From a virus: a stretch of 64,000 bases of DNA. Below the pieces are notes generated by a model. That model was not told the origin of the DNA and did no database searches. It was given only the letters and a program-made list of their open reading frames with translations. This document shows positions 33,052-40,432 of this stretch, piece by piece. Positions within the stretch are counted from its first letter, which is position 1; each line of letters begins with the position of its first letter. A program made the position numbers and the translations under genes. Location: IMG/VR virus record IMGVR_UViG_3300023174_000098, positions 39,613 to 103,612 of that record; one strand, 5' to 3'.

Positions 33052-35115
33052 CTAATTAGAATGAGATATTGCCCTGGATAATTCAGTTAGGATAACGTCC
33101 TCAGATTCTGTTAATATTTTATTACTATTTAATGTATTTGAGGTATTAGTTGGTGTCTTTGTTAATGTTGGTGTCTTTGTTAATGTTGGTGTCTTTGTTA
33201 GTGTCTTTGTTAATGTTGGCGTCTTTGTTAGTGTCTTTGTTAATGTTGGCGTCTTTGTTGGTGTCTTTGTTAAAGTGTGAGTCGGAGTCCCAGTCACTGT
33301 AGGTGTGCATGTTGCCGTTCTGGTTATTGTGGGTGTCTTTGTTTTTGTTGGAGTATTAGTTAAAGTTTTGGTTAGTGTTAGTGTTGGAGTATTTGAATTT
33401 GTGGCCGTTTGAGTATTGGTTAATGTAGGAGTTTTTGTTAATGTAGGAGTTTTTGTTAATGTAGGAGCTGGAGTTTTGGTTATTGTGGGTGTGCATGTTG
33501 ACGTTCTGGTTATTGTCGGAGTCTTTGTTTTTGTTGGAGTATTAGTTAAAGTTTTGGTTATAGTTCTAGTTAGCGTTGGAGTTCTAGTTAGCGTTGGAGT
33601 TCTAGTTAGCGTTGGAGTATTTGAATTTGTAGCTGTTTGAGTATTGGTTAATGTAGGAGTTCTTGTTAAAGTTGGTGTTTTTGTTAGTGTAGGAGTTTTT
33701 GTTAGTGTAGGAGTTTGCGTGGGTGTTCGAGTATATGTCTTTGTTAGAGTAGGTGTTCTGGTATTTGTTGGAGTAACACTTTTTGTTGGAGTTGGAGTTC
33801 TTGTTACACAAACACTAGAACCATCGCCGCTACTGCTGGCACAAATTGGATTTGGAACGATGTTGCTTTGAGTGGAATATTCCCAATAACCAGCAACACT
33901 AGATTTGTAGAATGCGGCCTTATACCACTCATCTTCAGATGGAATATAATACATAGAATTCGGATTTTTATCTATTTCGAAAAATATTTCTGATCCGTTT
34001 AAATTATATGCCCCCGACTCAGTCTCTGTTGTCGATGGATGTGATACGCTATTATGAAGCCAATTAGCCATCCTAGCAGCACTCAACCAGCTAACAAAAT
34101 TAACTGGTTTGTTGCCCATTTTTGGTTTTACTAAATATGTGTATCTTCCTGATACACCAGATATTTGTATTCCTCCTGCTGGATCTTCGGACATTGAATA
34201 GTTGTATAAATTATATGGATCCGATTTTGCTACAATATTAAGAAACGCACAATATTCAGTGTTTGTCACAGGGTATTTTTGTATCAAGTAGTTGTATCCC
34301 ACGCTTCCGAAGGAATACTCGCTATCTGGTAAGTTTCCAGGATTGCCTACTCTAATAAATTTACTATAATTTAAAGGATTTTCTATTGAAGATAATCTAA
34401 AGCCTATTGTTTTATCTTTGAAATTAAATTCGAATCTGTTTCCCTTCCATAAATCATTAGAAGAAAAAGATCCTCCACGTATAATTTTTTTACTATTACT
34501 TCCATCTGTTAATTCCCATACATTTCCATTCATGTCATAGGTGCCATATGCACTTGGTCCTCCATTAGTGCCAACAGAAGTTGGCCCTCCATCATTTCCC
34601 ATTTCTCCCCAATAAGCATTTTTTTTATAATTTGCACTGTTGCCCGCAACTGATGTTGCAGTAGGAGTTGATGTTTTTGTTGGTGTTAACGTTTTTGTTT
34701 TTGTGGGTGTAGCAGTCAGGGTGGGAGTTGTTGTATTAGTAGATGTTAATGTTGGTGTTAATGTTGGTGTTTTTGTAAGTGTTGGTGTTGAGGTTGGAGC
34801 TATATATTCCAAAACCAGGGTTCCTATCCATCCCGCATCACAGGCGGATACTGCGTTCCACGAATCATTTTCCCACACATAATGATTATGGTTATAGCAC
34901 TGACCTGAAGCATTATTTTTATTAAATTTGTCATACTGGGAGGAGCTCTGAGGTACATACCCAGACCCAGACTCTATGGATTTTATGTAAGCCAGGTTTC
35001 TCTGATCCCAAGCTAATGTGTATGGTGCACCATATCTCAATCCAATGCTTATGGCATCATTTATTATTGTAATTGTTGGGTCTTTTGCGTATTTTTCTAG
35101 TTCTTCGTTTGGCAT
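33052..35115 (-). CDS. adhesin: permuted FGE-type domain with Thr-Pro linkers
   Basis: 687 residues. An N-terminal domain (1-105) is followed by a TPTLT linker. A formylglycine-generating-enzyme (SUMF1) fold comes next in swapped order: the normally C-terminal part first ([18 protein letters not shown]... RGGSFSS... IGFRLSS, about 178-250), then the N-terminal part ([24 protein letters not shown]... [17 protein letters not shown]... [15 protein letters not shown], about 270-420). A Thr-Pro repeat of about 220 residues with PTLTKT units follows, then a short C-terminal helix. Probably a fibre or surface adhesin. A TATATA box lies 6-11 bases before the ATG and no ribosome site is seen. Confidence 0.75.
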   Translation of the reverse strand: MPNEELEKYAKDPTITIINDAISIGLRYGAPYTLAWDQRNLAYIKSIESGSGYVPQSSSQYDKFNKNNASGQCYNHNHYVWENDSWNAVSACDAGWIGTLVLEYIAPTSTPTLTKTPTLTPTLTSTNTTTPTLTATPTKTKTLTPTKTSTPTATSVAGNSANYKKNAYWGEMGNDGGPTSVGTNGGPSAYGTYDMNGNVWELTDGSNSKKIIRGGSFSSNDLWKGNRFEFNFKDKTIGFRLSSIENPLNYSKFIRVGNPGNLPDSEYSFGSVGYNYLIQKYPVTNTEYCAFLNIVAKSDPYNLYNYSMSEDPAGGIQISGVSGRYTYLVKPKMGNKPVNFVSWLSAARMANWLHNSVSHPSTTETESGAYNLNGSEIFFEIDKNPNSMYYIPSEDEWYKAAFYKSSVAGYWEYSTQSNIVPNPICASSSGDGSSVCVTRTPTPTKSVTPTNTRTPTLTKTYTRTPTQTPTLTKTPTLTKTPTLTRTPTLTNTQTATNSNTPTLTRTPTLTRTPTLTRTITKTLTNTPTKTKTPTITRTSTCTPTITKTPAPTLTKTPTLTKTPTLTNTQTATNSNTPTLTLTKTLTNTPTKTKTPTITRTATCTPTVTGTPTHTLTKTPTKTPTLTKTLTKTPTLTKTLTKTPTLTKTPTLTKTPTNTSNTLNSNKILTESEDVILTELSRAISHSN
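33124..33800 (-). repeat. Thr-Pro-linker coding repeat
   Basis: An imperfect array of 6-, 18- and 24-base units encoding TPTLTK-type peptides in the adhesin. Larger blocks are duplicated: the segment with [14 protein letters not shown] occurs twice. Confidence 0.9.
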
Positions 35116-35120
35116 AAAAA

Positions 35121-35126
35121 TATATA
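35121..35126 (-). promoter_or_regulatory. TATATA box close to the adhesin start
   Basis: TATATA at -11 to -6 from the ATG at 35115, with only T between. The transcript would be nearly leaderless if this is a -10 element. Confidence 0.35.
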
Positions 35127-35185
35127 GTTAAAATGTTTTAGTTAATTATAGATGTCATCTGCCAACACAATTTTCAATGTAAAGG

Positions 35186-36439
35186 TTATAGTTGCACAAC
35201 ATCCACGCCAGAGTTTCCGTTTGCTATGTATATTTTATTTGAAACAGCATCTTCCACAAAAGAGCTGCACCCGCCGGATAAGTTTTCAATTGATGCAAAT
35301 GTTTGATTTTTTGTGTTCATTGTAAATAAAGCAGACGACTTGTACGAATCTGCTAGATAAATCTTATTTTTTAAAGAATTTATGCTAAAGTTTATTACAT
35401 TTATTTGTTCCGAGTTTTGATTATATGGAATTGTTATTCTATAATCTAATATTGAATTGGTATTTGTATTTAATAGTAAAAATTCATTAAAACCCAAATC
35501 TTTAGTTGGAATGTATATTAAGTTAGAAGATAAGTCTATTTCCATCGACTCTGATTTTCCCCCCTTGGGAAGATAAACAGTACTCTCTAGAGTCATATAT
35601 CGTAAGTCAATGACCAATATAGATTCACTGCTGGCATCTAATACATATGCTTTATTATTATTCTTGTTGATTAATAATTTAACGAATCGGTCTATTGAGT
35701 ATTCACTCAATATTATTGAGTTGACCACTTCTCCATTTCTTATTTTTTTCAATGAATTTTCTTTACGGCTAGTCGCCAATACATAAATTGATCCATCGTT
35801 TATTTGAATATCCATTGGATAAACATTTATATTTGTTATTTTTTCGATATCCCCATTAGATTTTGATAATTGTATAATTTGATTATTTGCAGTATCAGAG
35901 ACATATAAGCTGTTGGCATCTCCTACCATTTTCCATATGTTTGCTGGTGATGTTATATTATAATTAGAAACTATTTGATTATTTATTGTGTTTACAACTT
36001 TGATACTAAATCCAGTCGAAGCATATAATCTATTTTTATTTTTATCGAAAACTAAATTCTTCACTCCTGGTATGTTTATTCTTGGTTTTGTAGGCGTAGC
36101 TGTGGGCGTCGGAGTCATTGTCGGAGTAGGAGTGATTGTTGGTTTTGGTGACACAAAAACAGTCACCTCATCACTCGCCAGAACTGTTAATCCAGTAGAA
36201 TATGAACCAGAGGTTAATATTACTCTATATTTGTGTCTGTTCATTGCCAATGAAGCAACAAAACTTATTATGTTTGAATCTACTCCCACATTTTTCCAAA
36301 CATCTGGTTCTGTGGATTTTTGCCATTGATATGAGATTGCTGCCCCCGATTCTGTTATTGCCTGAACAACAAAACCTGTCTGTTTCTCATCTATTGCGTG
36401 CAAGTCTTTTGGCTGTAAAATAATCGTTATTGAATCCAT
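35186..36439 (-). CDS. Ig-like / beta-propeller virion protein
   Basis: 417 residues. The N-terminal 95 residues look like an Ig-type domain (ISYQWQKSTEPDVWKNV... KYRVILTSGSYSTGL). A short TPTPTMTPTPTATPT linker follows, then a beta-propeller (about 125-417) of repeated blades such as NKLYVSD/NQIIQL, SIYVLATS, KAYVLDASSESILVIDL, NLIYIPT and KIYIANG, as in YVTN/NHL propellers. Likely a surface-binding tail or capsid-decoration protein. TATATA lies 7-12 bases before the start and no Shine-Dalgarno is seen. It is upstream of the permuted FGE adhesin on the same strand. Confidence 0.7.
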   Translation of the reverse strand: MDSITIILQPKDLHAIDEKQTGFVVQAITESGAAISYQWQKSTEPDVWKNVGVDSNIISFVASLAMNRHKYRVILTSGSYSTGLTVLASDEVTVFVSPKPTITPTPTMTPTPTATPTKPRINIPGVKNLVFDKNKNRLYASTGFSIKVVNTINNQIVSNYNITSPANIWKMVGDANSLYVSDTANNQIIQLSKSNGDIEKITNINVYPMDIQINDGSIYVLATSRKENSLKKIRNGEVVNSIILSEYSIDRFVKLLINKNNNKAYVLDASSESILVIDLRYMTLESTVYLPKGGKSESMEIDLSSNLIYIPTKDLGFNEFLLLNTNTNSILDYRITIPYNQNSEQINVINFSINSLKNKIYLADSYKSSALFTMNTKNQTFASIENLSGGCSSFVEDAVSNKIYIANGNSGVDVVQL

Positions 36440-36444
36440 ACTTT

Positions 36445-36452
36445 TATATATT
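36445..36452 (-). promoter_or_regulatory. TATATA box close to the propeller gene start
   Basis: AATATATA at -13 to -6 from the ATG at 36439, the place of a T4-type late box for a leaderless transcript. Confidence 0.35.
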
Positions 36453-36479
36453 ATAAAAAATAAAATAATATCCCCGTTG

Positions 36480-36508
36480 TTGACTTTTTGTGAAAATTGG
36501 GTTAAAAT
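36480..36508 (+). promoter_or_regulatory. sigma70-like promoter of dnaE-N
   Basis: TTGACT and TAAAAT with 17-base spacing, giving a leader of about 35 bases. Confidence 0.7.
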
Positions 36509-36551
36509 AATTAATTGATTTTAAAAAAAATAACTCATCTTTTGTTTCAAA

Positions 36552-37940
36552 ATGAGCGATAAAATAGTCGAAATTGTTGGATTTGAACATTTACACCTTC
36601 ACACCGATTATAGTCTCCTTGATGGTTTTCAAACTGTAGAAGAGGCTGGAAATCGTGCCATTGAAATCAATCAAAAGTTTCTAACGGTATCTGACCACGG
36701 TATGCTGGGAGCAGTCCCAAGACAAATCAAAATATGTGATAAAATATGTGATAAATACAAAGATAAAAATAAGTTGAGTCCCATATTCGCCAGCGAACTA
36801 TATATCAATTCACTACAACCAGAGAGTTCTGGTTTGGAGGATATGCAAAATTTCACCAAAGACCTATCCCCAGATGAAATCGATACTCTAAAAGCCAGTC
36901 CTCACCTATTAGCAATAGCTTACAGCCTAGAGGGTTATAAGAATCTTGTAAGATTAACTAGCTGGGGTTGGACCAAGGGCTTCTACAGAAAACCTCGGGT
37001 TAATTATGAACAGCTCAAGAAGCACAAAGAAGGCTTAATATTTACAAGCTGCTGCTACAATAGCGAAATTGGAAGAGCCTTTGATAAAGGTGGAGAAGAA
37101 TCTGGCTTTCAAATGCTTGAAAAGCATCTAGAAATGTTTGGTAAAGATCATTTCTATTTGGAGCTCATGCTTTTAGATTTTAAAAAGCAGTTTGCATATG
37201 ATGCTTTTATTGTAAAATGTCATGAAAAATATAAGATTCCTTTGATAGTATCTTGCGATGTTCATTATTGTAATAAAGAAGATAGTCACTATCAACGCTT
37301 GATGTTGATGATCCAAACTAATAGAACATTAAAGCAGATAGAAGAAGCAAAACAAAAAGATAGTATGGCAGACTTCTTCGAGCTTCAAGATGAAAATCTA
37401 TGGATGAAAAGTGAAGAAGAGCTTAATGAGAAATGGCTAAAGGACTATAGTGAAATTATTCCTTATGAATTATTCCAAGAAGCTAAAAAAAATACAGTCA
37501 GAATATGCGAGAAGGCAAAAGGGGTTACATTTGATAGAAGCCTTAAACTTCCTGTAATAGAAGATGGTGATGAAAAATTAAAAGAACTAACCATAAGAGG
37601 TTTCAATGATAGAAACCTCCCTAAAACAAAAGTCTATTTAGACAGATTAAAAGAAGAAATTTCTCTAATCAAAAGAAAAGGTTTCAGTAGCTATTTCCTC
37701 ATTCAGAAGATGATGACAGACGAAGCCAGAAGAATATGCCCTCAATTACTTGGTTGGGGAGATGGAAGTGAAGCCGTTGGTCCCGGCCGTGGAAGCGCTT
37801 GTGGTTCTCTTCTCTGCTATTGCTTGGGCATAACAGACGTGGATCCAATCAAAGAAGATCTTTTATTCTCCAGATTTTTAAGTGAATCTCGAGGAGGAAG
37901 AAGTATGATTTTAGAGTTTAAAGATATCGATCCTATTTAA
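36552..37940 (+). CDS. dnaE: DNA polymerase III alpha, N-terminal part of split gene
   Basis: 462 residues. A PHP domain starts at HLHLHTDYSLLDGF (about 14-27) with further His/Asp motifs (SDHGMLG, SCDVHYC). The palm begins with the glycine-rich VGPGRGSACGSLLCYCLGITDVDPIKEDLLFSRFL (about 409-444). The protein then ends with a short unrelated tail exactly where the catalytic PDIDxD motif should follow. It therefore has the proofreading-like and Gly-loop parts but no catalytic aspartates; those are in the gene at 40433. Both parts are needed for a family C polymerase. Confidence 0.9.
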   Translation: MSDKIVEIVGFEHLHLHTDYSLLDGFQTVEEAGNRAIEINQKFLTVSDHGMLGAVPRQIKICDKICDKYKDKNKLSPIFASELYINSLQPESSGLEDMQNFTKDLSPDEIDTLKASPHLLAIAYSLEGYKNLVRLTSWGWTKGFYRKPRVNYEQLKKHKEGLIFTSCCYNSEIGRAFDKGGEESGFQMLEKHLEMFGKDHFYLELMLLDFKKQFAYDAFIVKCHEKYKIPLIVSCDVHYCNKEDSHYQRLMLMIQTNRTLKQIEEAKQKDSMADFFELQDENLWMKSEEELNEKWLKDYSEIIPYELFQEAKKNTVRICEKAKGVTFDRSLKLPVIEDGDEKLKELTIRGFNDRNLPKTKVYLDRLKEEISLIKRKGFSSYFLIQKMMTDEARRICPQLLGWGDGSEAVGPGRGSACGSLLCYCLGITDVDPIKEDLLFSRFLSESRGGRSMILEFKDIDPI

Positions 37941-37953
37941 TAAAGGTTTTATT

Positions 37954-38067
37954 ATGTTCTATGAACTTGCTGTTGCTTTTGGTGTAGAATATGCCTTGCT
38001 TGTCAACAGTCTACCAAAAGATTTGATCATAACGGTAGAATACAAAAAAAATAACACCCCTGTTTGA
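37954..38067 (+). CDS. small ORF after dnaE-N
   Basis: 37 residues (MFYELAVAFGVEYALLVNS...), 13 bases after the dnaE-N stop, with an AAAGG ribosome site. The stop lies in the loop of the terminator. It may be a true peptide or residue of the gene split. Confidence 0.4.
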   Translation: MFYELAVAFGVEYALLVNSLPKDLIITVEYKKNNTPV

Positions 38068-38090
38068 CCAAGGGTGTTATTTTTATATTT
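38050..38090. terminator. bidirectional terminator at the dnaE break
   Basis: AATAACACCC and GGGTGTTATT form a perfect 10-bp stem with a 12-base loop. T-rich stretches follow on both strands (A-run on the left, TTTTATATTTTT on the right), fitting the convergent genes on either side. Confidence 0.85.
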
Positions 38091-38103
38091 TTATATTGAA
38101 GAT

Positions 38104-39057
38104 TTAGCGATTGTATTTACCAAATTTTCCAAAATAGTCTTCATCTTCATCTGACTCTTCTTCATCTCCGCCATAATCTTCATCTGAGTCTTCATAGCTA
38201 TCTGAATCTTCATCCTCATCTTCTGATTCTTCGTCTTCTGATTCACCTTCCTCAGAATCTTCATAATCTTCCTCTGAATCATCGGACTCTTCTGAATCCG
38301 AATCTTCTGAGTCATCATAATTATCTGAATCTTCGTAATCATCTGAGTCATCTTCTTCTTCGGAGTCTTCTGAGTCATCACTGATATACTCTTCTCCATC
38401 CTCTGAATCTTCCGAATCCTCTGAATCATCACTATATTCTTCATCATCGCCCTCCATCTCGTCAGAAGCATCTTCTGAATCGACTTCATCTTCTGATTCT
38501 GGTTCACCGTCGTATAGTTTTTCGAAACCAATAGGGCCAGCAACACTTTCATAGAGGTTTTTGTCTTTAAGCATTTCAACGAGAACCGCCTCTGATAGTT
38601 TGGATCTCTTTATTTCTCTTACAACGTTCTCAATAAGTTTTGGATTATTTTTCATTGCAGATACTGCAACTGCAAGTAGATCCTGGACACTTTTAATCTT
38701 GCTATAATCTATTTCGACATTTTTTTCTTCATGAATATTTTTTGCAAATTCAGATAAGGACATTCCTTTTGTTTTATGTATCCACTCCGATACCTTTGAT
38801 ACTTGGCTTGTTGGCCCAACTTTTGTTGGTTTGCTTGGTTTTGGAAGATTTGGGCCATCTTCTTTTTCTTTGTGCCATTCTGGCGACTTATTTTGTAGAG
38901 GTTCTGTTTTTGGTTCATAGACTAATTTTTTGTTTCCATGATGTCCAAGAGCATTCTTGTTTTTCTTTGCCTTTATTTTTTTACTGGTCATCTTTGGTGG
39001 ATTTTCTTCCACTTTACCCTTTTCATTTAAATACTCATTAAACTTTTTGAATGCCAT
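38104..39057 (-). CDS. acidic virion-type protein with capsid-targeting N-terminus
   Basis: 317 residues. MAFKKFNEYLNEKG carries the shared targeting pattern with a possible processing site after LNE12. A basic region follows (about 15-70), then a helical middle (VQDLLAVAVSAMKNNPKLIENVVREIKR), and a 120-residue Asp/Glu/Ser tail (from about 190) of SEDSEDSEE type. It resembles the acidic protein at 14487 in architecture but not in sequence. I chose the third codon as start because GGGAG stands six bases before it. It lies on the opposite strand between the two dnaE parts. Confidence 0.65.
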   Translation of the reverse strand: MAFKKFNEYLNEKGKVEENPPKMTSKKIKAKKNKNALGHHGNKKLVYEPKTEPLQNKSPEWHKEKEDGPNLPKPSKPTKVGPTSQVSKVSEWIHKTKGMSLSEFAKNIHEEKNVEIDYSKIKSVQDLLAVAVSAMKNNPKLIENVVREIKRSKLSEAVLVEMLKDKNLYESVAGPIGFEKLYDGEPESEDEVDSEDASDEMEGDDEEYSDDSEDSEDSEDGEEYISDDSEDSEEEDDSDDYEDSDNYDDSEDSDSEESDDSEEDYEDSEEGESEDEESEDEDEDSDSYEDSDEDYGGDEEESDEDEDYFGKFGKYNR

Positions 39058-39059
39058 GA

Positions 39060-39233
39060 TCATCTCCCTTTTCTAAGTTGCATTAAAATCCACATTATGA
39101 TATAAATTAGTGGTCCTATCCCAAAAAATAAAAAAGAAGCAACAAATCCAATACGTATCCAATTTGGATTTATATCTGTTTTGTCACCCAAGTCAGCACA
39201 GACTCCCAGTAGGACTGATTTGTTCTTTTTCAT
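39060..39233 (-). CDS. PspC-domain membrane peptide
   Basis: 57 residues. The pattern GVCADLGDKTDINPNWIRIGFVASFLFFGIGPLIYIIMWILM is that of the PspC domain, with a first amphipathic helix and one membrane segment (about 28-51). In bacteria PspC senses envelope stress and binds PspA. A phage copy could modulate the membrane stress response during infection; that is inference. It overlaps the start of the acidic gene (ATGATCATG), so the two are coupled. Confidence 0.7.
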   Translation of the reverse strand: MKKNKSVLLGVCADLGDKTDINPNWIRIGFVASFLFFGIGPLIYIIMWILMQLRKGR

Positions 39234-39278
39234 ATAATTTATTTATGCACAACTAGTTATATTATTCTTGGAAAAACG

Positions 39279-40373
39279 TCAAAAACACATCTCTTTGTAT
39301 CTAATATGTTTTCTTTCCAAGTAAACGGTTGCGTTATCATACAAGTAGTCACCTGCTTTTTTAGCCTGCCGCCTTCCTCCTATTGAAAAACTATAGTTGT
39401 TTTTGTCATCTTTGTGTCTTTTTTGAAGTTTTGCTTGCTTGCCCAATATTTCTTGACATTTGAGTAAAAACTCTTTTGTCCCACACAGGGCGAAGGCATA
39501 GAAATTATTGTTTTTTTTAAATGATCCATCGCCATCAAAATATCCTCGCATGAAATGATTTTGTAATTCTTTTGGCACAATTGATTCATCTGGAAACTTT
39601 AATATCAATGTCTTTTTTTCAAAAGCGCCTTTAGCCACTAAATTATCGAATAATTGATCTGAACTCATTAGTAGTCGGCAATACTCTATTTCTACTCCTC
39701 CAAAAGACTTGGATTTATATATATTTATTGGATATGTAGAATTAATATGTTTTTTGAATGTTTCTAAATGATTGATATCTTTTGTGCTTAAGGCTATTCC
39801 AAGTTTTTTTTCTGTTTTTGTTTTTTTACTAACGTATCCATCGGCATAAATAAAACCCAACCAATATGCTTTATATTCATTGTCTATTTTGTTAAAAAAA
39901 TCATGATCAACATCATACCTCCTAGAATTTATTTTGTTGCTACGAGTAAGCCCTCTTTTTTTAAGGTTATTTGTCAGCTTGCCAATTCCTATTCCTGTTA
40001 TTTCAATTACCTTTATCGATGACAAACCAGATTTATATAAATTTATTGATTTTTCTAACAAGGGATCGTATTTAACTATTTTCTTTTTTGATATTTTTAA
40101 TCTTTTTATTTCTTGTCTAAGTGTATGTTTTGAAACTTTTGTCAATTTGTTAACTTCATTTAAACTTTTACCATTTTCATAAAGATTTAACGCTTCTTCT
40201 AAACTTTCTTTTGTATAACTTTTACGTGCTGCTTCCTTGGCGCTTCTTGTTAAACCCAATTTTCTAAGTTGGTATTGTAGTCCTTGAAAAGAAGCCCCAG
40301 TCGCCGCTGCCGATTTTTCTATTGTCTTTCCTTCTTTATAGATAATAATTGCTTTTTGTATTGATTCTTTCAT
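39279..40373 (-). CDS. free-standing LAGLIDADG homing endonuclease
   Basis: 364 residues. The N-terminal third has three helix-turn-helix-like repeats (GKTIEKSAAATGASFQGLQYQL; GKSLNEVNKLTKVSKHTLRQEI; GLSSIKVIEITGIGIGKLTNNL). The nuclease core follows, with two LAGLIDADG helices: AYWLGFIYADGYVS (about 185-198) and HFMRGYFDGDGSFKK (about 273-287). Both Asp residues are present, so it should be active. It sits between the two halves of dnaE in reverse orientation, the arrangement expected for an endonuclease that targets one of the flanking coding sequences. Confidence 0.88.
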   Translation of the reverse strand: MKESIQKAIIIYKEGKTIEKSAAATGASFQGLQYQLRKLGLTRSAKEAARKSYTKESLEEALNLYENGKSLNEVNKLTKVSKHTLRQEIKRLKISKKKIVKYDPLLEKSINLYKSGLSSIKVIEITGIGIGKLTNNLKKRGLTRSNKINSRRYDVDHDFFNKIDNEYKAYWLGFIYADGYVSKKTKTEKKLGIALSTKDINHLETFKKHINSTYPINIYKSKSFGGVEIEYCRLLMSSDQLFDNLVAKGAFEKKTLILKFPDESIVPKELQNHFMRGYFDGDGSFKKNNNFYAFALCGTKEFLLKCQEILGKQAKLQKRHKDDKNNYSFSIGGRRQAKKAGDYLYDNATVYLERKHIRYKEMCF

Positions 40374-40432
40374 ATGTGTCCTTGTTTTTATTAAATAATC
40401 TATGTATAATATAGTTTAAATAAAAATATTTT

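Noticed and set aside
33124-33800. CRISPR array
   Set aside because: The repeats are contiguous, degenerate and coding, without unique spacers. The 24-base array at 63892 also has no spacers.
33416-33871. Rightward Val/Gly-rich reading frames opposite the Thr-Pro repeats
   Set aside because: They are mirror frames of the PTLTKT-coding repeats on the minus strand, have no ribosome sites and only low-complexity Val-Gly sequence. The same holds for such frames near 34640, 54117 and 55572.
33052-35115. Diversity-generating retroelement acting on the FGE-type adhesins
   Set aside because: FGE/C-type-lectin folds are common retroelement targets, but no reverse transcriptase and no template/variable repeat pair with adenine-biased differences is visible in the window.
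37941-40432. Group I or II intron in dnaE
   Set aside because: The intervening block carries opposite-strand genes and a bidirectional terminator. The exon ends do not join in frame into a standard DnaE sequence, and no intron core could be recognised by eye. A covariance search would settle it.
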